From assembly GCF_003721245.1 (NCBI RefSeq), contig NZ_RIZG01000001.1, positions 248,001 to 312,000 on the forward strand: 64,000 bases of DNA, in the 5' to 3' direction. The position numbers and the translations under genes were made by a program. Positions 57,251 to 64,000 of the stretch are shown here, in pieces (the stretch's first letter is position 1; each line of letters opens with the position of its first letter). The stretch is from Marinomonas hwangdonensis (GTDB taxonomy: Bacteria; Pseudomonadota; Gammaproteobacteria; Pseudomonadales; Marinomonadaceae). The notes under the pieces were generated by a model that did not search any database, had not been told where the DNA came from, and saw only the letters and a list, made by a program, of their open reading frames with translations.

Positions 57251-58480
57251 TTATGGCAAGGGCAAGACTTTTAACTGGTTGCTGGCATGCGCTAAGTTGA
57301 TCATCATAAGTTCTTGACTGGCTTTGTGGTCGCCCATGGCATTTAATAATCGACTCAGTTCTGCTAACGCTTCACTGTGGGCATCAAACTCTAAGGCTTG
57401 TTCGTAATAGTCTCTGGCTTTGCCCCAGAGCTTCATGGATTGGCATAAACGACCGCAGACGAGCAGTAAATTCGCACTGGTGGGAGCCTTTTTAAGCCAG
57501 TTTTCACATTGAATGAGGCGCTTTTTGGTATCGCCTTGCTGAATATTGCCGTATTCGTATATCAAGTCTTCTGACCATGTTTGGTTTAAGCTCAAACGGA
57601 TAAAGTGCTCGGCTTTTATGTCATCGTCAAAATGAATCAGTGTCTGGGCATAGAGTTGGCGCATTCTGTCATCTTGGGAAAGCGTGTCGAGCTTATTCCA
57701 AAGCTTTTCTACATCGCTAACCAGTTCTCTCTGTTGTTCACCAAGTTTTTTACGGAACTTGATTTTATCAAGTAGGGCAAGAAAAGCGTTGCGTTCCAGT
57801 TCGAGCATATTATCTTGGTCGAATATGCCGTCCTTTTTCAGTGTCGGTGTAAGAGCAAGCAAGGCATCCCAATCTTTTAACTGTGTGTAAACAGTTACTA
57901 ACATTTTAAGAACTTGTTTATGTTTTGGCTTTAATTTCTGTAAACGCAGTAAAGAAGCCAGTGCGCCTTCGTAGTGTTCTTGCTTAATTTGTATCTGGCT
58001 TTGGGCAAAACCAATAGCAAAGTCGGCTTCTGGCGTGACCTGATGGGCTGAGCGCAGCAGTGCCTTAGAGCGTTCGTGAGCATCTTGTTCACTGGCAGCG
58101 TAGGCGGCGCCAATGTAATTGATCAGTGGATAAGGGACTTTTTCAGCGCTGTTGGTTAATAACTTTTCTGCTTTTCCCCAGTTGCCACCCACCAGTTCCA
58201 ACATGCCTCTGATGGTATTGCGAGAGGCTCGCTTGTGGGCAAGATTCCCCGTGACTTTAGCAAGCGTGCTGCCAGGCTTTAACGTAATGAACAATAGGCG
58301 TTTTACCCAACTTAAAACAAATAAGGTAATGATTAATAATGTCACCAGTACCCATAGGCTTGTTTCTATTGTAATGCCATTATAAGCAACCAGAACGTAA
58401 CCACTGTCTTGGCGCATTAACAGACCTAATACCCCGCCAACGGCCATCATGATAACCAATAAAAAAAGCAGTTTTCTCAT
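57251..58480 (-). CDS. hemY: HemY-family heme-biosynthesis-associated TPR protein
   Basis: A 409-residue inner-membrane protein with two N-terminal transmembrane helices (about 3-21 and 40-61) and a periplasmic or cytoplasmic TPR array (WGKAEKLLTNSAEKVPYPL, then EHYEGALASLLRLQKLKPKH, then YYEQALEFDAHSEALAELSR). This is the enterobacterial-type HemY, not protoporphyrinogen oxidase; its role in heme synthesis is not biochemically settled. Its start overlaps the hemX stop as ATGA. Confidence 0.93.
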   Translation of the reverse strand: MRKLLFLLVIMMAVGGVLGLLMRQDSGYVLVAYNGITIETSLWVLVTLLIITLFVLSWVKRLLFITLKPGSTLAKVTGNLAHKRASRNTIRGMLELVGGNWGKAEKLLTNSAEKVPYPLINYIGAAYAASEQDAHERSKALLRSAHQVTPEADFAIGFAQSQIQIKQEHYEGALASLLRLQKLKPKHKQVLKMLVTVYTQLKDWDALLALTPTLKKDGIFDQDNMLELERNAFLALLDKIKFRKKLGEQQRELVSDVEKLWNKLDTLSQDDRMRQLYAQTLIHFDDDIKAEHFIRLSLNQTWSEDLIYEYGNIQQGDTKKRLIQCENWLKKAPTSANLLLVCGRLCQSMKLWGKARDYYEQALEFDAHSEALAELSRLLNAMGDHKASQELMMINLAHASNQLKVLPLP

Positions 58481-59757
58481 GCATCACCTCCTAGATAAAT
58501 CGGTGTGGCATCCGCAGGCGTTGTGGTGTTTGAGGTTGGAGCAACACTTGGGTTTTCAGTGCCCTCGTCTTGTTTTGTCGCTCCTGTCGTTTCTTCGGCA
58601 TCCGTTTGTTGTATGGCTGATTCATCTGTGGGCACGTCTGTTACGTTATTTCCATTCCATTCGCTCATGAGTGCTTTAATCGTAATCAGTGAGTCTCTAG
58701 GCTGAGGTAGGTCGGGGGCCGGGTTGAGTTGTTGCAGCACCGTCAAGCTTGACAAAAATGAGACAACCGCTTTGGATTGAGTGTCGAAGTGTGACGTGGT
58801 GGCGTTGGCCACGCGCTCTAATGCTTGTTGATAAATAACCGATTCGCCTTTGATTAATGCCACCTGAGCGATTTCCAGCTGCAGTTGCAGTCCAACCACG
58901 AGTTGCTGGTATTGGGCGGGTGGCAATAATGCCTCAATGGGTTGCTGATTATAATTGATCACTACTAGGGAGCGAATGGATTCCCAAAAACTGTTTAAAA
59001 CGGACGTGACCTTGCCCGACGTGTCTATATTTTCAGTAGACGCTGTCGTTATGGCTTGCCATTCTTTTGACGGCTCACGCTGTGGTAGCGTGGGAGCGCT
59101 GTCATATAACGCATTGAGCTTTAGATAAGTTCCTTCCAAGTCGAAGGGATTTACGGATTTCAATGCTTGAATGTCTTTTGCCAGTGCTTTGCGAGTGGCG
59201 AAGACAATTGGGTCTTCTAATTCTCTTAAAATGTCATCGGCATTATTCAGTAAACTAACGGCACCGCTGCTATCAGATTCCAGAAGAAGGCGTTGATTCG
59301 CTAGACGAATGAGGTAGGCTGCTTCTGCCAGTTTCCAATCTTCTTTTGTGGTGGTGTTGAGACGATTAACCTTAGAGTCGAGTGATAGGAGGGTGTCGGC
59401 TTGTTGCGCTTGTTGGCTGGCTAATCTGTCTTGCTGTTGTTTGAGTGTCTCTTCTGTGAGTCTGGTTTGCGTTAACAGCTGATCCATCTGAGCCTTATCA
59501 AAGCGATTGGCTTCTAGTTGGCTGCTGAGTGTGGCTTGTTGTGTAGACAGTAACGCTATGTCTTGATTTAGCGTGTTTTGACTGCTTTGAACGTAGAGCC
59601 AACTGCTCGCTGCAAGAGCAACGACTGACAAGCCAATAGCGACGCCTGGTAGTATGTGTCTTTCTACTGTATTAATCTGATTGTTTTCTGTGTCGCTGTG
59701 TGTTGAGCTGTCTGTTTTATCTTCGGCTTGCGGTGTGGGTTTGTTATTATCTGTCAT
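58477..59757 (-). CDS. hemX: HemX-family membrane protein
   Basis: A 426-residue protein often annotated as uroporphyrinogen-III C-methyltransferase, although it lacks the SAM-binding fold and that activity is unproven. It has a polar, Thr/Ser/Asp-rich N-terminal tail, a single transmembrane helix at about 37-57 (GVAIGLSVVALAASSWLYV), a coiled coil (about 60-125, Gln/Leu-rich), and a conserved domain (EAAYLIRLANQRLLLESD). The C-terminus is low complexity. It overlaps hemD by 11 bp; ATG 59757 has AGGAAG upstream. Confidence 0.92.
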   Translation of the reverse strand: MTDNNKPTPQAEDKTDSSTHSDTENNQINTVERHILPGVAIGLSVVALAASSWLYVQSSQNTLNQDIALLSTQQATLSSQLEANRFDKAQMDQLLTQTRLTEETLKQQQDRLASQQAQQADTLLSLDSKVNRLNTTTKEDWKLAEAAYLIRLANQRLLLESDSSGAVSLLNNADDILRELEDPIVFATRKALAKDIQALKSVNPFDLEGTYLKLNALYDSAPTLPQREPSKEWQAITTASTENIDTSGKVTSVLNSFWESIRSLVVINYNQQPIEALLPPAQYQQLVVGLQLQLEIAQVALIKGESVIYQQALERVANATTSHFDTQSKAVVSFLSSLTVLQQLNPAPDLPQPRDSLITIKALMSEWNGNNVTDVPTDESAIQQTDAEETTGATKQDEGTENPSVAPTSNTTTPADATPIYLGGDA

Positions 59758-60511
59758 GCTGTCTTCCTGTGAACAATTGCGTCGCTTTGATCAAGCTGTT
59801 GTCATCGGCGCCATGTGCGCACTGAGCTTTAATCCAACCCATTTCTATTGCTTGCTGATTGACCCTGTTACTCGGCGTAAGTATAGGGTGCTTTTTCCAT
59901 TCTGGCTTATATCGTGTGGCGTATTCGGAAAGATTAACTAGGCTTTCGCCACTGGTGACCCAGATTACATCTATATCGGGCAGCATAACGAAGGTTTGAG
60001 CCAAATACTCTGGTTTTTTTCGTTCATAGAGACAGAGATAGCTGACTTTAGCGCCTCTCTCTTCGAGTTTTTCGCCCAGCTCTGGACGTCCGCCAAGGCC
60101 TCGTACGATTAAAATTTTCTGTTGTTTCATCCTGACAGGCTTCAGCCACTCCAATAAGGCCTCTGTGGTGTGGCCAGGATTGGAGAGCGCAGGAACGCCC
60201 TCGTCCAAGAGTGTTTGTGTGGTGCCTTGTCCAATGCCAATCCAGTGAACCCCCATCGGCAACATAGGCCAACAGGCATCAAGCCAATCACAAGCAAGTC
60301 GAGCTGCGTTTTTACTGACAAAAATCACATAATCAAACACATCGATGTTGAAAATTTGTGAACGAATTACTGCTCTTTGTTGTGCGTCTTCTATGGGCAT
60401 AATTTCCAGCATCGGTAGTGGCACAGTAGACCAGCCGAGTGAATGCAACCGTTCACAGCTGACTGTGTTTTCTGGCTCGGGGCGAGTGATAAGAATGCGT
60501 CCGTTTTGCAC
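59747..60511 (-). CDS. hemD: Uroporphyrinogen-III synthase
   Basis: Cyclises hydroxymethylbilane with inversion of ring D. The family is poorly conserved, but the 254-residue protein shows ILITRPEPENTVSCERLHSLG, FDYVIFVSKNAARLACDWL, GIGQGTTQTLLDEG, ILIVRGLGGRPELGEKLEERG and a late VTSGESLVNL. The position between hemC and hemX supports the call. The start appears to be GTG 60511 with only a weak CAGG site. Confidence 0.93.
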   Translation of the reverse strand: MQNGRILITRPEPENTVSCERLHSLGWSTVPLPMLEIMPIEDAQQRAVIRSQIFNIDVFDYVIFVSKNAARLACDWLDACWPMLPMGVHWIGIGQGTTQTLLDEGVPALSNPGHTTEALLEWLKPVRMKQQKILIVRGLGGRPELGEKLEERGAKVSYLCLYERKKPEYLAQTFVMLPDIDVIWVTSGESLVNLSEYATRYKPEWKKHPILTPSNRVNQQAIEMGWIKAQCAHGADDNSLIKATQLFTGRQHDR

Positions 60512-60537
60512 TAGTGTTTGCCTGTATTAAGTGTTTT

Positions 60538-61461
60538 TTATTGGTAAACGGCTTCGAGAATCAAATCCGCTCCGCGGGCTAACAGATCATCGGCCAATTG
60601 TACGCCAAGCAATTTTGCATCGTCTTTGTGGCCACGAATCTCGCCTTCAATCATGGTTTTACCATCAGGACTGCCGACTAATCCTCTTAGCCAAATAGTG
60701 TCATCCTCTAAGATGGCAAAACACGCGATAGGGGCTTGGCAACCGCCGTTTAAACGTTCATTGACTGCACGTTCTGCAGTAACACGAATGGCGGTTTCTT
60801 CATGTTGTAAAGGCGCAAGTAATTGAATGGTCTGCACATCGTCAGAACGGCATTCTATGCCCATGGCACCTTGTCCACCTGCTGGCAAGCTGGTTTCGGC
60901 AGGAATTCTTTGGCGAATACGGTCAAACATCTCTAGGCGAACTAAACCTGCTGTTGCCAGAATAATAGCGTCGTATTCACCGTCGTCCATTTTTCTTAAG
61001 CGAGTGTTCACATTGCCGCGTAAGTCTTTAATGACCAAATCAGGGCGATTCATTTTTAACTGGCAAGCACGGCGCAGGCTAGAGGTACCGACGATGGCGC
61101 CACTGGGCAGCTGATCCAATGATTCAACGTTATTAGAAACAAAGGCATCACTTGGGTCCTCGCGTTCACAAATGACCGCCAAGCCTAGCCCTTCAGGAAA
61201 AGCCATGGGAACATCTTTCATAGAATGAACGGCAATGTCCGCGCGGCCGTCCATCAGCGCACTTTCGAGCTCTTTGACAAAGAGGCCTTTGCCACCGATT
61301 TTGGAAAGAGGAGAGTCTAAAATCTGATCGCCTTTTGTTGTCATGCCAAGCAATTCAACTGTCATCTCAGGGTAGAGGCTTTCGAGTTGCGCCTTGACAT
61401 TATTCGCTTGCCAAAGGGCTAGCTGGCTTTCTCGGGTTGCGATCACAATTTTATCTTTCAC
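60538..61461 (-). CDS. hemC: Porphobilinogen deaminase (hydroxymethylbilane synthase)
   Basis: Polymerises four porphobilinogens using a covalent dipyrromethane cofactor. The 307-residue protein has [39 protein letters not shown] with the catalytic Asp region, SSLRRACQL, and the cofactor cysteine C241 in NGGCQAPIA. The start is GTG 61461 with a perfect AGGAGG five bases upstream. First gene of hemCDXY, divergent from argH. Confidence 0.97.
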   Translation of the reverse strand: MKDKIVIATRESQLALWQANNVKAQLESLYPEMTVELLGMTTKGDQILDSPLSKIGGKGLFVKELESALMDGRADIAVHSMKDVPMAFPEGLGLAVICEREDPSDAFVSNNVESLDQLPSGAIVGTSSLRRACQLKMNRPDLVIKDLRGNVNTRLRKMDDGEYDAIILATAGLVRLEMFDRIRQRIPAETSLPAGGQGAMGIECRSDDVQTIQLLAPLQHEETAIRVTAERAVNERLNGGCQAPIACFAILEDDTIWLRGLVGSPDGKTMIEGEIRGHKDDAKLLGVQLADDLLARGADLILEAVYQ

Positions 61462-61603
61462 TGTACCTCCTAATCATGTGTAGATAGCTAATTAAGTGTC
61501 ATGATACTCGCTAACACGGACTCCGTCATCTTTCAGTGCTTTATAAGTCAAGGCGCTTAATGTACTCTTTGACGCTGTTTGAATTTGTGTGGGAACCAAC
61601 CGA

Positions 61604-63004
61604 ATGACGGATACTAATAAAACCACGAACCAGCAATGGGGTGGTCGTTTTTCTGAGCCTGTCGATGCTTTTGTGGCACGTTTTACTGCGTCTGTTGAGT
61701 TTGATCAACGTATGGCCAAACAGGATATTCAAGGCTCGATTGCCCATGGCAAGATGCTCGCGAGTGTTGGCGTCCTAACGGAAGAAGAACGAGATCAGAT
61801 TATTCAAGGTCTGACAGAAATTGAGGGTGAAATTGCTCGTGGTGAATTTGAGTGGTCGGTTGAGCTTGAAGACGTCCACATGAACATTGAAGCGCGTTTG
61901 ACGCAAAAAATTGGCATTACCGGCAAAAAACTGCACACAGGTCGTTCTCGTAATGACCAAGTGGCGACCGATATTCGTCTTTATTTGCGCGACGAAGTGG
62001 ATTTTTTACTGGAAGAAGTCACACGCTTGCAACAAGGTATTTTGAGTCTAGCAGAAAAAGAAGCACACACTATTATGCCTGGTTTCACGCATTTACAAAC
62101 GGCACAGCCGGTGACTTTTGGTCACCATTTAATGGCTTGGTACGAAATGATGCAGCGTGATTACGAGCGTTTGGCGGATTGTCGTAAGCGTATTAATATT
62201 TTACCACTTGGCGCGGCGGCTCTTGCGGGAACGACTTATCCCATTGACCGGTATATGACGGCCGAGTTGTTAGGGTTTGAACGTCCTACTTATAACTCTT
62301 TGGACTCAGTAAGTGACCGCGATTTTGCTATCGAATTTACAGCAACCGCTTCTATCATCATGATGCACATGTCTCGTTGGGCTGAAGAAATGGTGATGTG
62401 GGTGTCTGCTCAGTTTAACTTCATTTACTTACCAGATCGCTTCTGTACAGGCTCTTCTATCATGCCGCAGAAGAAAAACCCGGACGTGCCAGAATTAGTG
62501 CGTGGTAAGACTGGCCGCGTGTACGGGCATTTAATGGGCTTGCTTACTCTGATGAAGTCGCAATGTTTAGCGTACAACAAAGACAATCAAGAAGACAAAG
62601 AGCCATTATTTGACACCGTCGATACGTTAAAAGGTTCTTTACGTGCCTTTGCGGATATGATCCCTGCCATTGAATCTCGTAAAGAGCACATGTACGAAGC
62701 GGCGCGTCGTGGATTTTCGACAGCAACCGATTTGGCGGATTACTTAGTTCGTCATGGCGTGGCGTTCCGCGACGCCCATGAAGTGGTTGGTAAAGCGGTA
62801 GGGTACGGCGTAAAAACGGGTAAAGATTTGTCTGAAATGACCCTAGAAGAACTGCAAACTTTTGGTAGCATGATTGAAGCGGACGTGTTTGAAGTCTTGA
62901 CGCTTGAAGGTTCTGTAGCTGCTCGAAATCACATCGGTGGAACCGCGCCTGCTCAAGTGCTGCAAGCGGTTGAGCGAGCCAAAGCTGATCTTGCAACAAG
63001 ATAG
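61604..63004 (+). CDS. argH: Argininosuccinate lyase
   Basis: Splits argininosuccinate into arginine and fumarate. The 466-residue protein has [40 protein letters not shown], the catalytic His in [12 protein letters not shown], and the superfamily signature [15 protein letters not shown] 61604 follows GGGAACC; an in-frame GTG at 61589 would add five residues. Divergence from hemC is the arrangement also known in pseudomonads. Confidence 0.97.
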   Translation: MTDTNKTTNQQWGGRFSEPVDAFVARFTASVEFDQRMAKQDIQGSIAHGKMLASVGVLTEEERDQIIQGLTEIEGEIARGEFEWSVELEDVHMNIEARLTQKIGITGKKLHTGRSRNDQVATDIRLYLRDEVDFLLEEVTRLQQGILSLAEKEAHTIMPGFTHLQTAQPVTFGHHLMAWYEMMQRDYERLADCRKRINILPLGAAALAGTTYPIDRYMTAELLGFERPTYNSLDSVSDRDFAIEFTATASIIMMHMSRWAEEMVMWVSAQFNFIYLPDRFCTGSSIMPQKKNPDVPELVRGKTGRVYGHLMGLLTLMKSQCLAYNKDNQEDKEPLFDTVDTLKGSLRAFADMIPAIESRKEHMYEAARRGFSTATDLADYLVRHGVAFRDAHEVVGKAVGYGVKTGKDLSEMTLEELQTFGSMIEADVFEVLTLEGSVAARNHIGGTAPAQVLQAVERAKADLATR

Positions 63005-63026
63005 CACGGTCAAATAGCGTTTTAAG

Positions 63027-63058
63027 AACGGTTGCCTGTAACAAGGCAGCCGTTTTTT
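63027..63058 (+). terminator. Terminator after argH
   Basis: AACGG-T-TGCCT (63027-63037) pairs with AGGCA-G-CCGTT (63044-63054) with one T-G wobble; a T run follows. It lies directly at the end of the convergent gene at 63060. Confidence 0.88.
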
Positions 63059-63059
63059 G

Positions 63060-63878
63060 TTAATTTGACTGAAAATGCTCGTTAAGCGGAGAATCGGGCC
63101 CTAGCAGTTCATTGGTGAGTATTTTGGGTGAAATATTCAGCTCGATGTGAAAAAGCTTGGATTTGATCCCACAACCGTCAAAAACAATCGCCCAACCTTC
63201 ATTGCTGCCTTCTTTAGGCAGTCGCCAGCACACGCCTTTAATGTTCGCATAACGAGTGCCGTCTGCATCCTTAGTAATAACATAACTTTCTTTTTCATCG
63301 GGTAAGCTGTTTAAGTAAGCTTGCTGCGCTTTTCGAGAGGTTGCAATCTGCTCTCTCAACTCGTTAGAAAAGACAACATTGGATTTATCAATAGACTTGT
63401 CCGCTAGATCTATCTGTGAGAGATCTAGCAAACTGGGTCTGCTTGCCACGTCGAGTTGAGCTTCATCATCATAGATAGAAGCTTCTTCTTTAACAGGTAT
63501 GTCTAGAGTGTTTTCCAGCGCTGTGCTTTCTTCTCCTAACGCTATGCTTTCCTCTTCGAGCGCTAGGTTATCCTCTGGCGGGCGCGTGTCGTCTAGTAAA
63601 AAGTCATTAGTTTGCGGTTCTTCCACGCTTTGTGGTTCTTTTAGGGCAGAAGTGTTGAATGTATCTGGGTCGTATGTGTTTTGCGTGTTGTCGGTTGAAT
63701 CTTGCGTATTCTTGTTAGGTGACGCTAAAGGCGCTGGTGGAAGCAAAACCAACTCAATACTTGATGGTCGGCTTTCAATCTCCTGTTTAGTATTCAGGCT
63801 AGGCAGATTCAGTACCACGGCGTGCAAAACGATGGCGCTCAATAATGCGATTGTCCATGCCGTAAACTTGGGATTCAT
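63060..63878 (-). CDS. Hypothetical membrane-anchored acidic protein (TonB-like N-terminus)
   Basis: Not recognised as a whole. Of 272 residues, about 5-25 form one N-terminal hydrophobic helix (FTAWTIALLSAIVLHAVVLN), then IELVLLPPAPLA, as in TonB/TolA-type energy transducers. An acidic, Glu/Asp-rich linker (about 50-165) with a short degenerate repeat (LALEEES, IALGEES, TALENTL) follows. The last 95 residues form a compact domain with two cysteines (VCWRLP and FDGCGIKS) that could form a disulfide; no TonB C-terminal YP-motif is seen. Probably periplasmic with an inner-membrane anchor. ATG 63878 has GGAGG about 12 bases upstream. The 122 bp after it to the window end show no gene. Confidence 0.75.
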   Translation of the reverse strand: MNPKFTAWTIALLSAIVLHAVVLNLPSLNTKQEIESRPSSIELVLLPPAPLASPNKNTQDSTDNTQNTYDPDTFNTSALKEPQSVEEPQTNDFLLDDTRPPEDNLALEEESIALGEESTALENTLDIPVKEEASIYDDEAQLDVASRPSLLDLSQIDLADKSIDKSNVVFSNELREQIATSRKAQQAYLNSLPDEKESYVITKDADGTRYANIKGVCWRLPKEGSNEGWAIVFDGCGIKSKLFHIELNISPKILTNELLGPDSPLNEHFQSN

Positions 63879-64000
63879 GCCAGCGTAATGCCTCCGTGTG
63901 GTTAAGAACGAATGTCAAATTATCAAAATCCTGACAGCGATTACGTTATGAATTAATGGCGTAAAGTGCAATGCGTGTATCTGGCTTTTTACGCTAAACC

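Noticed and set aside
1..64000. Mobile element, prophage, toxin-antitoxin or defence island
   Set aside because: No transposase, integrase, phage or typical defence gene was recognised, and gene blocks are syntenic housekeeping sets.

Overview
The window is a gene-dense stretch of ordinary bacterial chromosome, of moderate G+C, from a gammaproteobacterium. Gene order and protein style suggest an Oceanospirillales-type marine bacterium, perhaps Marinomonas. That placement rests on recognised gene blocks (rpsO-pnp; glk-zwf-eda; rpsU-dnaG-rpoD; lptD-surA-pdxA-rsmA-apaG-apaH; lolB-ispE-prs-rplY-pth-ychF facing hemA-prfA-prmC; hemCDXY facing argH), not on a database search. I see no insertion sequence, prophage, integron, CRISPR array or defence island, and no convincing pseudogene or frameshift.

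Layout: 1-4.4 kb holds the end of rpsO, pnp with a large leader hairpin, and two lipoprotein genes (LPP20-like and DUF3080). 4.4-9.3 kb has an unrecognised small gene, a DUF484/GAF-GGDEF protein and the glucose genes glk-zwf-eda behind a HexR-like operator. 9.4-18.9 kb carries a PIN-PhoH ATPase, then rpsU-yqeY-dnaG-rpoD, and divergently tsaD-folB. 17.8-25.8 kb is a tightly packed reverse-strand operon, lptD-surA-pdxA-rsmA-apaG-apaH-glpE-cca, with ATGA overlaps or very short gaps. 25.9-34.9 kb has djlA, a DUF3530 gene, rpe-gph, an MscS channel, mgtE and trpG-trpD-trpC-osmC. 35-42.3 kb has a tRNA-Arg(CCT), a GST-like protein, bamD, rluD-pgeF, clpB and an outer-membrane protein. 42.4-43.2 kb is an array of nine tRNA genes, alternating Gln(TTG) and Met(CAT), built from apparently identical 192-bp tandem units. 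43.4-50 kb is the ychF-pth-rplY-prs-ispE-lolB-TPR block. 50.2-57.2 kb has hemA-prfA-prmC, yaaA, a small orphan gene, a BASS-like transporter and an Aer-like chemoreceptor. 57.2-63.9 kb has hemCDXY, argH and an acidic membrane-anchored protein of unknown function.

Functionally the window covers translation and RNA decay (rpsO, pnp, rpsU, tsaD, cca, rsmA, rluD, prfA, prmC, pth, rplY, tRNAs), replication and transcription initiation (dnaG, rpoD), outer-membrane assembly (lptD, surA, bamD, lolB), tetrapyrrole synthesis (hemA, hemC, hemD and the associated hemX, hemY), glucose entry into the Entner-Doudoroff and pentose phosphate routes (glk, zwf, eda, rpe), tryptophan synthesis (trpGDC), PRPP and isoprenoid supply (prs, ispE) and proteostasis (clpB, djlA).

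I did not find a new multi-gene system. The items most worth a second look are the tRNA amplification, the HexR-type control and missing pgl in the glucose cluster, the pnp leader structure, and a few unrecognised genes (4379-4753, 54333-54518, 63060-63878).
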